Notes: generated by a model from the sequence alone, not told the origin. Positions 9,181 through 19,401 are shown, counted from the stretch's first letter. The stretch is DNA of 64,000 nucleotides from Mycobacterium ostraviense (GCF_002705925.1 NZ_NKRE01000001.1:3559706-3623705); one strand, 5' to 3'. Made by a program: numbers and translations.

Positions 9181-9630
9181 TCAGTCCTGATGTTCCTCGG
9201 TCAGATAGCCTTCGGCGACGGCGTGGTCGATGCTGTCGCTCATTTTCGGACAGGCCCTGGTGCGTGCCGTGTCGCCGCCGGACGCCCGCACTTCGGCGAA
9301 ATGGGCACAGCGCTGCACGGCCTCGGTATTCCATTGCACCGCCGTATGACCCGGCCCGTGCCGTTTGACCGTGACGGTGACGTGGCAGAATCGGCAATCC
9401 ACCGGCTGTAGGCCGCCGGTCAGATAACGTTCACGGTCGGCGCGGCTGGCTTCCCGTACCGCGGCGGCGCGTTGCGGATCGTTGGCGAAATCCCATGTCT
9501 TGGGCCAGGACCGACGCCCCGCGTGTTCGTCGGATGCCGCGTGATGGTCATGGTGCACACCGCGCAGCAGCAGCATCGAACGGGCCAGCTGATCGACGTC
9601 GGGAACCGGTTGATCGTCGGGCGGACTCAT
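9181..9630 (-). CDS. Cys/His-rich small protein, Rv3527-like
   Basis: 149 residues, no recognised enzyme domain. It contains CRFCHVTVTV at about 79-88, then a Cys in QRCAHFAE and one in RACPKMSD, an arrangement suited to binding zinc or another metal. The start lies five bases after the kshA stop codon and the gene keeps this partnership in M. tuberculosis (Rv3526-Rv3527). A role in assembling or supporting the Rieske oxygenase is a guess from context only. Some His-rich sequence (VHHDHHAA) sits near residue 25. Confidence 0.8.
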   Translation of the reverse strand: MSPPDDQPVPDVDQLARSMLLLRGVHHDHHAASDEHAGRRSWPKTWDFANDPQRAAAVREASRADRERYLTGGLQPVDCRFCHVTVTVKRHGPGHTAVQWNTEAVQRCAHFAEVRASGGDTARTRACPKMSDSIDHAVAEGYLTEEHQD

Positions 9631-9635
9631 GATCG

Positions 9636-10796
9636 TCAGTGCTGCTCGGCGGGCACGCCGTCGGCGAGTTTTCTTGCTTCCAAGTTCTTTTGGACCTCGG
9701 CTTTCCAGAACTCGTTGGCCCGGGTGGTGTCCACCTCCATCTCGAAGCGCTCCACCATTTCGGGGGTGATGTCGGCAACGTCGACATAGAACTGCTCATA
9801 CCAGCGACGCATCTGATACACCGCGCCGTCTTCCTCGACCAGCAGCGGGTTCGCGATTCTGGTTTTGTGCTTCCAGATCTCGACGTCCTGCATGAACCCC
9901 ATGCTGACGCCTTCGGTGAATACCCGCGACAGCTTTTCGGTCATCTTCTCGTCCATCCCCTTGGGCTTTTCGACGATCACACCCCACTGCAACACGAACG
10001 AGTCCTGAGTCACCGGGTAGTGGCAATTGATCAGGATCGACTCGGACTTGTAGCCGCTGTAGCTATTATGCAGCCAGTTGATCATGAACGACGGCCCGAA
10101 ATAGGACGCCTCGGAATCCAGGTGTGCTTCGCCGTACGCGGTTCCCAGACCCTCCACATCCGGGCGACCCACGTTGTGCAGATACTGCGAGGCGATGTGG
10201 CCCTCGAAGACGTTCTTGAAGTACGTCGGCAACCCGAAATGGATATAGAAGAAGTGCGCCATGTCGGTGACGTTGTCGATGATGTCGCGGCAGTTGGACC
10301 CTTCGATGAGGATGCGATTCCACCGCCAGTCCGTCCATTCGTCGCTGGCGGCCTCGGGAATGTCGGGGATCCTGACGGCCGGGTCCGGCGGGTTGCCTTC
10401 GTGGTCATGCCAGACGAAGACCAGGCCGCCGCGCACGTCGGTCGCCCAGGCCCGGGTGCGAGCGGTTTTCGGGGTGCGCTTGGCGTATGGCACCAGCTTG
10501 CAGCGGCCGTCGCCGCCCCAACGCCAGTCGTGAAACGGGCACGCGATCTCGTCGCCCTTGATGGTGCCCCCGGACAGGTCGCCGCCCATGTGACGGCAGT
10601 AGTTGTCGAGGATCTTCAGGTCGCCGTTCGAGTCGGCGAACACCACCAGCTTGGTGCCGAAGGCTTCCACCCCGTGCGGCTTGCCGTCCATGAAGTCCTT
10701 GGCGACACCGAGGCAATGCCAGCCCCGCGCGTACCTGGTCGGCAAGGTTCCGGCATCGATCTCCCGGACGCCGACGCTGCTTGTGCCGGTACTCAC
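9636..10796 (-). CDS. kshA: 3-ketosteroid 9alpha-hydroxylase oxygenase subunit KshA
   Basis: Rieske non-haem iron monooxygenase subunit that, with reductase KshB (not in this window), hydroxylates C9 and triggers ring B opening. The 386-residue length equals Rv3526. The [2Fe-2S] ligands are in YCRHMGGD (CxH) and ACPFHDW (CxxH), about 67-89; the mononuclear iron site is in DNVTDMAHFFYIHFG, about 175-189. The promoter carries a KstR operator 31 bases upstream, shared with the divergent 10912 gene. Co-transcribed with the small Cys-rich gene downstream. Confidence 0.95.
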   Translation of the reverse strand: MSTGTSSVGVREIDAGTLPTRYARGWHCLGVAKDFMDGKPHGVEAFGTKLVVFADSNGDLKILDNYCRHMGGDLSGGTIKGDEIACPFHDWRWGGDGRCKLVPYAKRTPKTARTRAWATDVRGGLVFVWHDHEGNPPDPAVRIPDIPEAASDEWTDWRWNRILIEGSNCRDIIDNVTDMAHFFYIHFGLPTYFKNVFEGHIASQYLHNVGRPDVEGLGTAYGEAHLDSEASYFGPSFMINWLHNSYSGYKSESILINCHYPVTQDSFVLQWGVIVEKPKGMDEKMTEKLSRVFTEGVSMGFMQDVEIWKHKTRIANPLLVEEDGAVYQMRRWYEQFYVDVADITPEMVERFEMEVDTTRANEFWKAEVQKNLEARKLADGVPAEQH

Positions 10797-10826
10797 GCTG
10801 TCACCTCCACATCACTGACCACTAAT

Positions 10827-10840
10827 TAGAACACGTTACA
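10827..10840. promoter_or_regulatory. KstR operator, kshA upstream
   Basis: TAGAACACGTTACA fits TNNAACNNGTTNNA exactly. It lies 31 bases before the kshA ATG (10796) and 72 bases before the divergent 10912 gene, so both may be under KstR control. Confidence 0.87.
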
Positions 10841-10911
10841 GTTTTTGGGCGGGTGAGTGCAATGGCGGCGCGTCTGGCCACAGCATATGCATCGTGCGGT
10901 ATACGTAAACG

Positions 10912-11436
10912 ATGCCGCAATTTGCCTTCGAGGGCCGCTGTCCGCGCATCGACCCCACCGCGTTCGTAGCACCCACCGCCACGCTGATCGGCGACGTCAC
11001 CGTCGAAGCGGGAGCGTCGGTTTGGTACAACGCCGTGCTGCGAGGCGACTACGCGCCGGTCGTGGTGCGCGAAGGCGCCAATGTCCAGGACGGCTCGGTG
11101 TTGCACGCGCCGCCCGGCATCCCGGTCGACGTCGGGCCCGGGGCGACGATTGCCCACCTGTGCGTGATCCATGGGGTGCACGTGGGACAAGAGGCGTTAA
11201 TCGCCAACCACGCCACCGTGCTGGACGGTGCGGTGATCGGCGCGCGCAGCATGGTGGCGGCGGGGGCCCTGGTAGTGGCCGGCACCCAGATTCCGCCCGG
11301 CGTCCTGGCGGTCGGAGCGCCGGCCAAGGTGAAAGGACCGATCGAAGGAACGGGGGCCGAGACCTGGGTCAATCTCAATCCGCAGGCCTATCGTGACCTG
11401 GCCCAACGGCATCTGACTGGCCTGGAGCAGATCTAG
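10912..11436 (+). CDS. gamma-carbonic-anhydrase-like hexapeptide protein, Rv3525c-like
   Basis: 174 residues built of hexapeptide repeats (left-handed beta-helix). The three metal-binding histidines of gamma-carbonic anhydrases appear to be kept: one in VLHAPPG or AHLCV, one in VIHGVHVG and one in IANHATVLDG (about 63-103). Annotated in M. tuberculosis as possibly siderophore-binding, without direct proof. It reads away from kshA with the KstR site between them. Either a carbonic anhydrase or a related trimeric acyl or metal-binding protein; activity cannot be read from sequence. Confidence 0.85.
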   Translation: MPQFAFEGRCPRIDPTAFVAPTATLIGDVTVEAGASVWYNAVLRGDYAPVVVREGANVQDGSVLHAPPGIPVDVGPGATIAHLCVIHGVHVGQEALIANHATVLDGAVIGARSMVAAGALVVAGTQIPPGVLAVGAPAKVKGPIEGTGAETWVNLNPQAYRDLAQRHLTGLEQI

Positions 11437-11528
11437 CCTGGCCCCAGTTCGGGCGGTCAGTGCGAAGCTTGAATCGGTCTGTCCTGTAGGAGATTTCATT
11501 GTCGACCTAATCTGGGCGGTGAATCTCG

Positions 11529-12476
11529 TTAGCTTGTCGACAGTTTCACCACGCGTTTGTGAAAGTCGGTCACGTAGACGTTGCCCGCATTGTCGACTGC
11601 CACACCGTACGGGAAGTTGAGGTCGGTGAAGGGCAACGTCGATGGGGTGTTCGAGTCGGCCGCCAGCTTCAACACCCGGTTGTTGTTCAAGTCTGTGAGG
11701 TAGACGCCGCCTTTGTGGTCCACCGCCACACCGTGAGGAAAGTTGAGGTCGGTGAACGGGAGGTAGACCGGGTTGTTCGCACCAGCGGCAAGCTTTACCA
11801 CGCGGTTGTTTTCACTGTCGGCGACATACACTGCGCCGGCGTCGTCCACTGCCGTGCCCAACGGATGACGAAGGCCGATGAACGGCAGCTCGGTGGGATT
11901 GTCCGAGCCTGCCGGCAATTCCAACACGCGGTTGTTGCCGGAGTCGACGACGTAGACGTTGCCGTTGCGATCCACCGCAACGCCATGGGGAGAGCTCAGG
12001 CCGGTGAAAGGCAACTCAGCCGGCGTTGGGGAGCCCGCCGGCAGCTTGAGCACCCGGTTGTTGTATGCGTCAACGATGTACACGCCGCCGCTGAGGTCCA
12101 GCGCCAAACCAGCCGGACGGTTGAGGCCGGTGAACGGCAACTCGGATTGCCTGTCGGAACCGGCTGCCAGCTTCAACACCCGGTTGTTGCTTGAGTCGGC
12201 GACATACACATCGCCCTTATCGTCCACCGCCACCCCATCGGGATCTCCTACCTCGAAAGGCAGCACGATCTGTTTGGAAGCGGCTGGAACGGCCGACGGA
12301 CCGGCCTGACTGCGTGCGGCCTCCTTCGATGAGGTATGGAAGAAGCCCAGGTGCCCAACAGCTGCGAGGATGGCCGCGAGGACTACGGCGACGCCCGCGA
12401 TAGCCAGGGTGCGCTGGTTCAACAGCCTGTTACGCCTGAATCCCCTTGCACCCACAGCCAGCTCCCTCACCAGCAT
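11529..12476 (-). CDS. membrane-anchored NHL beta-propeller protein, Rv3524-like
   Basis: 315 residues: a short basic N-terminus, one membrane segment at about 26-46 (LAIAGVAVVLAAILAAVGHL), a linker, then six NHL blades of about 42 residues, each with the pattern LPFTGL-x-P-x-GVAVD-x-x-GxVYVxD-x-NNRVLKL. The propeller should face outside the membrane. The same blade sequence forms the sensor domain of the PknD-like kinase at 57430-59292, but no kinase domain is present here. Ligand unknown. It lies beyond the ltp operon on the same strand, with a 129-base gap. Confidence 0.88.
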   Translation of the reverse strand: MLVRELAVGARGFRRNRLLNQRTLAIAGVAVVLAAILAAVGHLGFFHTSSKEAARSQAGPSAVPAASKQIVLPFEVGDPDGVAVDDKGDVYVADSSNNRVLKLAAGSDRQSELPFTGLNRPAGLALDLSGGVYIVDAYNNRVLKLPAGSPTPAELPFTGLSSPHGVAVDRNGNVYVVDSGNNRVLELPAGSDNPTELPFIGLRHPLGTAVDDAGAVYVADSENNRVVKLAAGANNPVYLPFTDLNFPHGVAVDHKGGVYLTDLNNNRVLKLAADSNTPSTLPFTDLNFPYGVAVDNAGNVYVTDFHKRVVKLSTS

Positions 12477-12605
12477 TTTGATCGCGACACCTGGACACTA
12501 CCCGCATGGGCGTTACCCATAGAGCGAGTTGAGCCGGGCAGCACTGGCGAGGACTCGAGCCGCCGGCGCCAAGCCGAGCGTCGGCAGATGAACCGCCGAC
12601 CGGTG

Positions 12606-12977
12606 TCAGGCCTTGCCGGTGACTTCCGCGATCAGCGCATCGGGGTCGGTCACGCTGACATACAACGTTTTCAGCGTGACGGGCACGCCGATAACCTTTG
12701 CGCGCGCGGGCGGGTCGACGGTCAGCTCGACGATGCCCTTGGAGGAGCCGTTGACCAGCCAGCGGCCCCGGAATCCGTGCGCACCCCAGGAGTACACCCG
12801 CTCGTGGTTCGGCTTGGCCTCTTTGATGGACGCCAAGGGGATCTCGGCGCTGAAGCCCCAGCCGAACTTGACGCGCAAGCTGCCGTCCTGCACGCGCACC
12901 TCGCTGTGCTCGGGTCCACAGCCGAGCGGCACCGAGAAGGGGAGAAACCAGCGTTCATAACGCAGTTCAGTGGGCAC
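12606..12977 (-). CDS. small conserved protein ending the ltp operon
   Basis: About 123 residues from the GTG at 12977; no family recognised. It is beta-rich by eye, with aromatic motifs ERWFLPFSVPLG, FGWGFSAEIPLASI and SWGAHGFRGRWLVNGS. The GTG lies 10 bases after the upstream stop; an ATG at 13064 exists but would overlap the SnoaL-like gene by 77 bases and adds Trp/Pro/Cys-rich sequence that looks like antisense reading, so I rejected it. Last gene of the KstR-linked operon starting at 17541. Confidence 0.7.
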   Translation of the reverse strand: MPTELRYERWFLPFSVPLGCGPEHSEVRVQDGSLRVKFGWGFSAEIPLASIKEAKPNHERVYSWGAHGFRGRWLVNGSSKGIVELTVDPPARAKVIGVPVTLKTLYVSVTDPDALIAEVTGKA

Positions 12978-12987
12978 GTTTGAGAGA

Positions 12988-13398
12988 CTACATCTTTTTG
13001 GCGGTCGCGGCGGCGCGGTCCATTTCCCAGTAGGCCCGCAGGGCCACCAGCTGTCCGTCGTCATTGGCTTTGTAGGTGAACACCCCTTCGGTGATGATCT
13101 GGTGGTCGCCCATCGTGATCAGGATGTGCCCGACGTTGGCTTCCTCGTTGCCGCATTGGAAGGTGTCGCGGAAGAAGAACTCGATCTTGGTGGTGGGCGC
13201 GACGGCCTTTTCCCAGAACGCCGCTATCGCGTCGCGGCCGCGGTGGCCCTTGCCCTCGGGGTCGAAAGCCGATGGGCCGATGGGATCTTCGACGACGGCG
13301 TCGTCGGCGAACACCGCCAGCCACGCCTGCTTGTCTCGGGCTTGAACCGCCTCCCGGGAGCGCCGGCCGGCCTCGTGTGCGGGGTGTGGATGGGTCAT
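12988..13398 (-). CDS. SnoaL/NTF2-fold protein, ketosteroid-isomerase-like
   Basis: 136 residues of the SnoaL-like (NTF2) fold: an N-terminal helix, W-x-x-VFADDAVVEDPIGPSAFD at about 27-45, a helix RDAIAAFWEKAV, then strands ending in RAYWEMD. The fold is shared with delta5-3-ketosteroid isomerases and polyketide cyclases; the Asp residues near 34-37 sit where those enzymes place a catalytic acid. The ATG at 13398 overlaps the preceding TGA (ATGA), showing translational coupling with the F420-type oxidoreductase gene. A role on a steroid intermediate is inferred from context. Confidence 0.8.
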   Translation of the reverse strand: MTHPHPAHEAGRRSREAVQARDKQAWLAVFADDAVVEDPIGPSAFDPEGKGHRGRDAIAAFWEKAVAPTTKIEFFFRDTFQCGNEEANVGHILITMGDHQIITEGVFTYKANDDGQLVALRAYWEMDRAAATAKKM

Positions 13399-14281
13399 GC
13401 GTCCTGCCAACCGGAGTGGATATAGGTGTCGGCGAAGCGTTTCAGCGAGTCCTGCTTCTTCTCGAGCGGCGCATCGAAGCCCAGGCCGTCGAACACCCAG
13501 GGCACCACGATGTTGTCGGTGACCCCCATCTCGGCGAGCTCGCGGTGACCGTCGACGCCGAACTTGTCGATGCAGACCGCCTGGATCTCGAACGGCTGGT
13601 CGGCTCGGCCGTATTCGGCCCGCAGCGTGTTGAGCTTGCGAATGGTTTCGGCCAGTTGCGCGCCGGTCATCATCGCGGTGCTCCAGCCGTCGCCGACGCG
13701 GGCGGCCCGCTTGAGCGCCACGTCGGTGTGCCCGCCGACGTAGAACGGCACCGGCCGGCTGGGGGCCGGACTCATCTGCAGGCGATCGAAATCGAAGAAC
13801 TCACCGTGGAATTCCACCATGCCGCCACCGAGCACCAGCTTGATCACCTCGATCATCTCGTCGACCCGGGCGCCGCGGCGCTGGTAGGGCACCCCGCACC
13901 ACTCGAATTCCTCTGGTGCCCAACCAATTCCGATGCCGAAGCCGAAGCGGTTGTTGGTCAGATTGGCCACCGAGCCGACCTGGCGGGCCAGCAGCAGCGG
14001 CTGGCGGGAGCCGAGCTTCAGCACGTGGGTGTAGAACCGCAGCGTCGAGGTGGCCGCGCCCATCGCGGCGGCGGCAATCAGCGGGTCAACCCACGGCGTG
14101 TTCTCGTCCCACATCCGCGACCCGTCCGGGGTATACGGATAATCGGCGGCCGCCTTCTCCATGAAGAACAGCGAATCCGGTAGGGCGATCGAGTCAAACC
14201 CGACTTCCTCGGCGGTCTTGGCGATGCCGACCAGCTGGTCGAGCGGCCCCATGGCGATGCTGCAGGTGTACTTCATCCGGG

Positions 14282-14285
<4 letters not shown>
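13395..14285 (-). CDS. LLM-class F420-dependent oxidoreductase in the ltp operon
   Basis: 296-residue TIM-barrel protein of the luciferase-like monooxygenase class that in mycobacteria usually uses F420. Visible blocks are the N-terminal strand YTCSIAMGP, EEVGFDSIALPDS, the RFYTHVL strand, and the cofactor-binding run NNRFGFGIGIGWAPEEFEWCGVP at about 122-144. A PFYVGGHTDVALKRAARVGDGW block follows. It overlaps ltp3 upstream and the SnoaL-like gene downstream by ATGA in both cases. I do not recall this gene at the same place in H37Rv, so it may be an accessory steroid-pathway enzyme. Substrate unknown. Confidence 0.85.
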
Positions 14286-15468
<1,183 letters not shown>

Positions 15469-15469
<1 letters not shown>

Positions 15470-16533
15470 CAGTTTCTTCCTTCCATGACGGCGACCAGAT
15501 TCTGTTGCAGCGCAGGCCCGCTGGTGGCGTGCGCCAGCACCCGGCGGGCCGAGCCGTCCCAGATATGTTGGGCGGCAAAGCCGATCCGCTCCAGGCCGGC
15601 GACGAACATGGGGTTGGCGGCCAGCGCACCACCGGAGGGATTGATTTTCGTCGCCCCCGGCAAGTTGATGGCATCGGCGAGGATCAGGTGCTGATGGGTG
15701 AACGGCGCACAAATCTCGGCCACATCGATGTTACGGGTCTTGCCGCCGCTGGCCGCTTTCGCGGCGGCTCTGGTCGACGGTGACTCGGTGAGGTCGCGCA
15801 CGCCCAGCGACGGCGACTCGATGCGATGTTCGATACCCGTTATCCACGCCGGGTTATCCCGCAACTCCCGAGCGCGGTCGTCGGCTGCGAGGACGATCGC
15901 CGCGGCGCCGTCGGTGATCGGCGCGATGTCGTGGCGGCGCAGCGGGTCGGCGAAGAACGGCCGCTCCAGCAGGTCGTCCATGCTCACCGGGGGCTCGACG
16001 GAGTCCACCCGGCGGGCATTGGCGAAGGAGTCGAAAGCTACCCGCGCCATTTGCAATTCGCTCCACTTGCCGGAGTCGAGCCCGAGGCGGGCCTGTAATC
16101 CGGCCATGGACACCGAATCCGGCCACAGCGGCGCGACGGTGTAGGGGTCTGTCTGGCGGGACAGGACGCGCCGCAGGGTTCCGGCGGAGGACTTGCCGAA
16201 GCCGTACACCAGCGCCGTGTCGACCTCGCCGGTCAGGATTTTGATGTAGGCCTCATACAGTGCCCATGCGGCGTCCATCTCGACGTGCGATTCGTTGATC
16301 GGCGGTACGGCGCCGATCGAGTCGATCGCCGAAATGAACGAAAACGCCCGTCCAGCAAGGTAATCCGAGGAGCCAGAACACCAGAAACCGATGTCGGCTT
16401 TGGTGATGCCGAGCTCGTCGTAGAGCTGGGCGAAGCACGGCATCAACATCTCGACGCCGTTGGTGGTGCCGTCGGTCCGCCGAACGTGCGGTGCGTGGGC
16501 GAAGCCGACCACCGCGACATTGCGAGCGCTCAT
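15469..16533 (-). CDS. ltp4: thiolase-superfamily protein Ltp4
   Basis: 354 residues, the same length as Rv3522. Thiolase fold, but the nucleophile region reads NESHVEMDAAWAL without a Cys, and the HDCFT-type motif is ICAPFTHQHLI at about 270. With both Ltp3 and Ltp4 lacking the standard nucleophile, a heteromeric C-C lyase built with the DUF35-like protein is more likely than thiolysis. It starts 15 bases after the DUF35-like gene and overlaps ltp3 by ATGA. Steroid side-chain role is inferred from the operon and from the family. Confidence 0.9.
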
Positions 16534-16548
16534 ATGCAGTTAGGCCCT

Positions 16549-17541
16549 TTACAGGTGGTGTTTGTAGGTGTCGTACTCGGCGTCCGGTTCGCCGGTGGGA
16601 CGGAAGTACTGGATGTTGTCGATGCCGAATCCCCACTCCTCGCAAGGTTTCCACACCGCCTCGACCCGCATCCCCATCCGCACCTCGTGCGCGTCGACGT
16701 CGGAAACCAAATGCAGGAACGGGATATCGGCGCCGTCGAGCAATACGTAGGCCGCCACGTAGGGGGGCTTGATCCGCTGACCCATGAACGGGATGTTGAT
16801 GATCGCGAACGTCGTCACCGTGCCCTTGTCCGGCAGCTCGACGAACTCGGTGGTCGGCTGGCCGGTGGCCGGGTCGGCGCCGTGCGGTGGGAAATAGACT
16901 TTTCCATTCTGGCCGGTGCGTGCGCCCAAGAGTTTGCCCTCGGCGATAGCGCGCAGATACGCGCTTTCCTCGTGGGACGCGGTGTGCTGGATGGTCATTT
17001 CGATCGGCGTGACGATCATGGTGACCGGTTCGTGGTCGCCTGGTGCCTCGGGGACCGGTTCGGATTCGCCGCCCAGCGCGAAGTACGCGATATCGGTGAT
17101 GGCGCCTTGTGGCTCGTCGGCCCAGTGCGCATGCACCCGCGCGCCGGTGCTGATCTTGTCCGGTAGGCCAGCATCGACAGCGTGCATCAGCAGGGTGTCG
17201 GCGCCGTCGAGCTTGATCAGCGCCCAGGCGAACGGTCGGTCCAGTGGCTGACCCGCCAGCGGCTCCGGCTGCCAGGTCCAGGAGACGACGGTGCCGACAT
17301 CGGACACCGGTACCATCTCGCTCAGCGGTTCGTAGGTCACCGGGTCGTATTCCGCGGGTGGCACGTGCACCCGGCCATCGGTTCCGCGAACGCCCAGAAC
17401 GCGGCGCTCCCGCAGCGCGGTGAAGAACTTGCTCAACGTAGGACCCACTGAACGGGTGTAGTCGAACGACAACGTCAACGGCGCGGAGAGAGGCGGCTCA
17501 CGATGATCGATCAAGGTCGGGCCGCTCGAGGTGGCTGTCAC
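16549..17541 (-). CDS. double DUF35/OB-fold protein, Rv3521-like
   Basis: 330 residues in two similar halves (about 30-170 and 185-325), each with a degenerate rubredoxin-like segment and an OB fold. The halves show GVRGTDGRVHVPPAEYDP and GARTGQNGKVYFPPHGADP; the Cys residues that bind zinc in typical DUF35 proteins are absent in both. DUF35 proteins such as the C-terminal part of ChsH2 bind and help Ltp aldolases. First gene of the operon with ltp4 and ltp3, starting at a GTG ten bases from a KstR operator. Confidence 0.87.
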   Translation of the reverse strand: MTATSSGPTLIDHREPPLSAPLTLSFDYTRSVGPTLSKFFTALRERRVLGVRGTDGRVHVPPAEYDPVTYEPLSEMVPVSDVGTVVSWTWQPEPLAGQPLDRPFAWALIKLDGADTLLMHAVDAGLPDKISTGARVHAHWADEPQGAITDIAYFALGGESEPVPEAPGDHEPVTMIVTPIEMTIQHTASHEESAYLRAIAEGKLLGARTGQNGKVYFPPHGADPATGQPTTEFVELPDKGTVTTFAIINIPFMGQRIKPPYVAAYVLLDGADIPFLHLVSDVDAHEVRMGMRVEAVWKPCEEWGFGIDNIQYFRPTGEPDAEYDTYKHHL

Positions 17542-17550
17542 GCCTTCGAG

Positions 17551-17564
17551 TAGAACAGGTTCTA
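17551..17564. promoter_or_regulatory. KstR operator between DUF35-ltp operon and LLM gene
   Basis: TAGAACAGGTTCTA fits TNNAACNNGTTNNA. It lies 9 bases upstream of the GTG at 17541 and 34 bases upstream of the divergent ATG at 17599, so it can control both the six-gene minus operon and the plus-strand F420-type gene. Confidence 0.86.
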
Positions 17565-17598
17565 ACTATCTGAGCAAGAAGGCAGCGAGGAGGCAACG

Positions 17599-18630
17599 AT
17601 GAAGCTGGGCCTGCAGCTGGGGTACTGGGGCGCTCAGCCTCCGGAGAACGCCGCGGAACTGGTCGCCGCGGCCGAGGACGCCGGGTTCGACGCCGTGTTC
17701 ACCGCCGAGGCGTGGGGCTCCGACGCTTACACCCCGCTGGCCTGGTGGGGTTCGGCCACGCGGCGGGTGCGGCTGGGCACCTCGGTGGTCCAGTTGTCCG
17801 CGCGCACCCCGACGGCGTGCGCGATGGCGGCGCTGACCTTGGATCATCTGTCCGGTGGCCGCCACATTCTGGGGCTCGGTGTGTCCGGCCCGCAGGTGGT
17901 CGAGGGTTGGTACGGCCAGCCGTTCCCCAAGCCGCTGGCCCGCACCCGGGAGTACATCGACATCGTGCGCCAGGTGTGGGCCCGCGAGGAGCCGGTGACC
18001 AGCGACGGCCCCCACTATCCGCTGCCGCTGACCGGCTCGGGGACCACCGGGCTGGGTAAGGCGTTGAAGCCCATTACCCATCCGTTGCGGGCCGACATCC
18101 CGATCATGCTGGGTGCGGAGGGGCCGAAGAATGTGGCGCTGGCCGCCGAGATCTGCGACGGTTGGCTGCCGATTTTCTATTCGCCCCGGATGGCCGGCAT
18201 GTACAACGAATGGCTGGACGAGGGATTCGCGCGGCCCGGCGCCCGCCGCAGCCGTGCGGATTTCGAGATCTGCGCGACGGCGCAGATCGTCGTCACCGAA
18301 GACCGCGCGGCGGCGTTCACCGGCATCAAGCCGTTCCTGGCCCTCTACATGGGCGGGATGGGCGCCGAGGACACCAACTTCCACGCCGACGTCTATCGAC
18401 GGATGGGCTACGCCCAGGTCGTCGACGACGTGACCAAGCTGTTCCGGTCCGGGCGCAAGGACGAGGCCGCGGCGGTGATCCCCGATGAGCTCGTCGACGA
18501 CGCCATGATCGTCGGCGATCTCGACTACGTGCGTAAGCAGATCGTGGCTTGGGAGGCCGCGGGGGTGACCATGATGGTGGTGGCCGCTCGCGGCGTTGAG
18601 CAGGTCCGCGACCTTGCCGGGCTGGTTTGA
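17599..18630 (+). CDS. LLM-class F420-dependent oxidoreductase, Rv3520c-like
   Basis: 343 residues, luciferase-like TIM barrel. N-terminal strand KLGLQLGYWGAQPPENA, cofactor and substrate segments RVRLGTSVVQLSARTP (about 62) and GGRHILGLGVSGPQVVEGWYG (about 90), and DIPIMLGAEGPKNVALAAEICDGW at about 170, all typical of F420-binding members. A strong AGGAGG precedes the ATG. Homologue of Rv3520c; a steroid-pathway redox role is likely from the adjacent KstR site but the reaction is not defined. A second LLM gene at 13395 lies in the operon on the other side of that site. Confidence 0.9.
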   Translation: MKLGLQLGYWGAQPPENAAELVAAAEDAGFDAVFTAEAWGSDAYTPLAWWGSATRRVRLGTSVVQLSARTPTACAMAALTLDHLSGGRHILGLGVSGPQVVEGWYGQPFPKPLARTREYIDIVRQVWAREEPVTSDGPHYPLPLTGSGTTGLGKALKPITHPLRADIPIMLGAEGPKNVALAAEICDGWLPIFYSPRMAGMYNEWLDEGFARPGARRSRADFEICATAQIVVTEDRAAAFTGIKPFLALYMGGMGAEDTNFHADVYRRMGYAQVVDDVTKLFRSGRKDEAAAVIPDELVDDAMIVGDLDYVRKQIVAWEAAGVTMMVVAARGVEQVRDLAGLV

Positions 18631-18651
18631 GGGCGGTTCTTGCCAGGCGAT

Positions 18652-18665
18652 TAGAACGCGTTCTA
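18652..18665. promoter_or_regulatory. perfect KstR operator in a convergent gap
   Basis: TAGAACGCGTTCTA is a perfect 14-base palindrome matching TNNAACNNGTTNNA. It lies between the 3' ends of two convergent genes (stops at 18630 and 18682), not in front of a start codon. The nearest plus-strand start is cyp142 at 19430, reached only by reading antisense through the 18682-19401 gene. Confidence 0.82.
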
Positions 18666-18681
18666 GATTGACCGGGTGGGT

Positions 18682-19401
18682 TCAGATGGCGTGCGCGTCG
18701 CCGAAGGTCATCTCCACGTTGGCCGCCGACTGCGACGCCAGTGCCCGCTTGGGCAGGCCCAGCAAGGCGAGTTCCTTGGCGTAGGGGTGGTCACCGAGGC
18801 GCAGCCGGGCGCCCCCGATCCTGGCCCGCAGGCCCGACATCTTCATCTCCCACGGGATCTCCCGGGTGACACCGTCTTGGTGAGAATAGGCCTTGAGCAC
18901 CTGCGCTTTGCCCGTTGGAATAGGCACTCCGTTGCTGAACTCCATGCCGGCGATGAGCTGCCCGTCGGCGCTGACGTTGAAACTGAATTTGGCGCCCTCA
19001 CGAACGTTGAAGTCCGCCATGATCTTCGGGAAACCCCAGATGGTGCGGCCGGCCTCGAGGGTGAAGGACTGGTCGACCGGCAGGTGGTGGATGAACGCCG
19101 CGGCCTTCGCGAGGGCCCGTGGACCCCGGGCTTGTCGGGCTCGGCTGCCGGGCGGATTGACCATGATGACGGTGCCGTACTCGTGGTACTGGCCGAGGTC
19201 GCCGTCGACGTAGTGCACCAGCATCTGCATCACGATCGCTTTGCCCGGCAGATATTCGCACACCGTGAGGCCGCTGTAGTCGATGAGTTTTTGGGTCGGC
19301 GCAGCCGGCACCGAGAACATCGCCGAGTGCATATTCGCTGTGCGGATACGGACCGGCATGGTGAGCACCGTGCCGGCGATGGTGTGTTGCGAGACGGGCA
19401 T
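18682..19401 (-). CDS. acetoacetate-decarboxylase-like protein, Rv3519-like
   Basis: About 239 residues with the acetoacetate decarboxylase fold. The key motif GFPKIMADF at about residue 125 contains the Lys that forms the Schiff base in true decarboxylases, preceded by TIW rather than the usual acidic pair. I chose the ATG at 19401 over that at 19431, which would overlap the cyp142 start; the resulting length is close to Rv3519 (236). It is divergent from cyp142 with only 28 bases between. Decarboxylase or hydrolase activity on a keto acid is possible but unproven. Confidence 0.82.
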   Translation of the reverse strand: MPVSQHTIAGTVLTMPVRIRTANMHSAMFSVPAAPTQKLIDYSGLTVCEYLPGKAIVMQMLVHYVDGDLGQYHEYGTVIMVNPPGSRARQARGPRALAKAAAFIHHLPVDQSFTLEAGRTIWGFPKIMADFNVREGAKFSFNVSADGQLIAGMEFSNGVPIPTGKAQVLKAYSHQDGVTREIPWEMKMSGLRARIGGARLRLGDHPYAKELALLGLPKRALASQSAANVEMTFGDAHAI

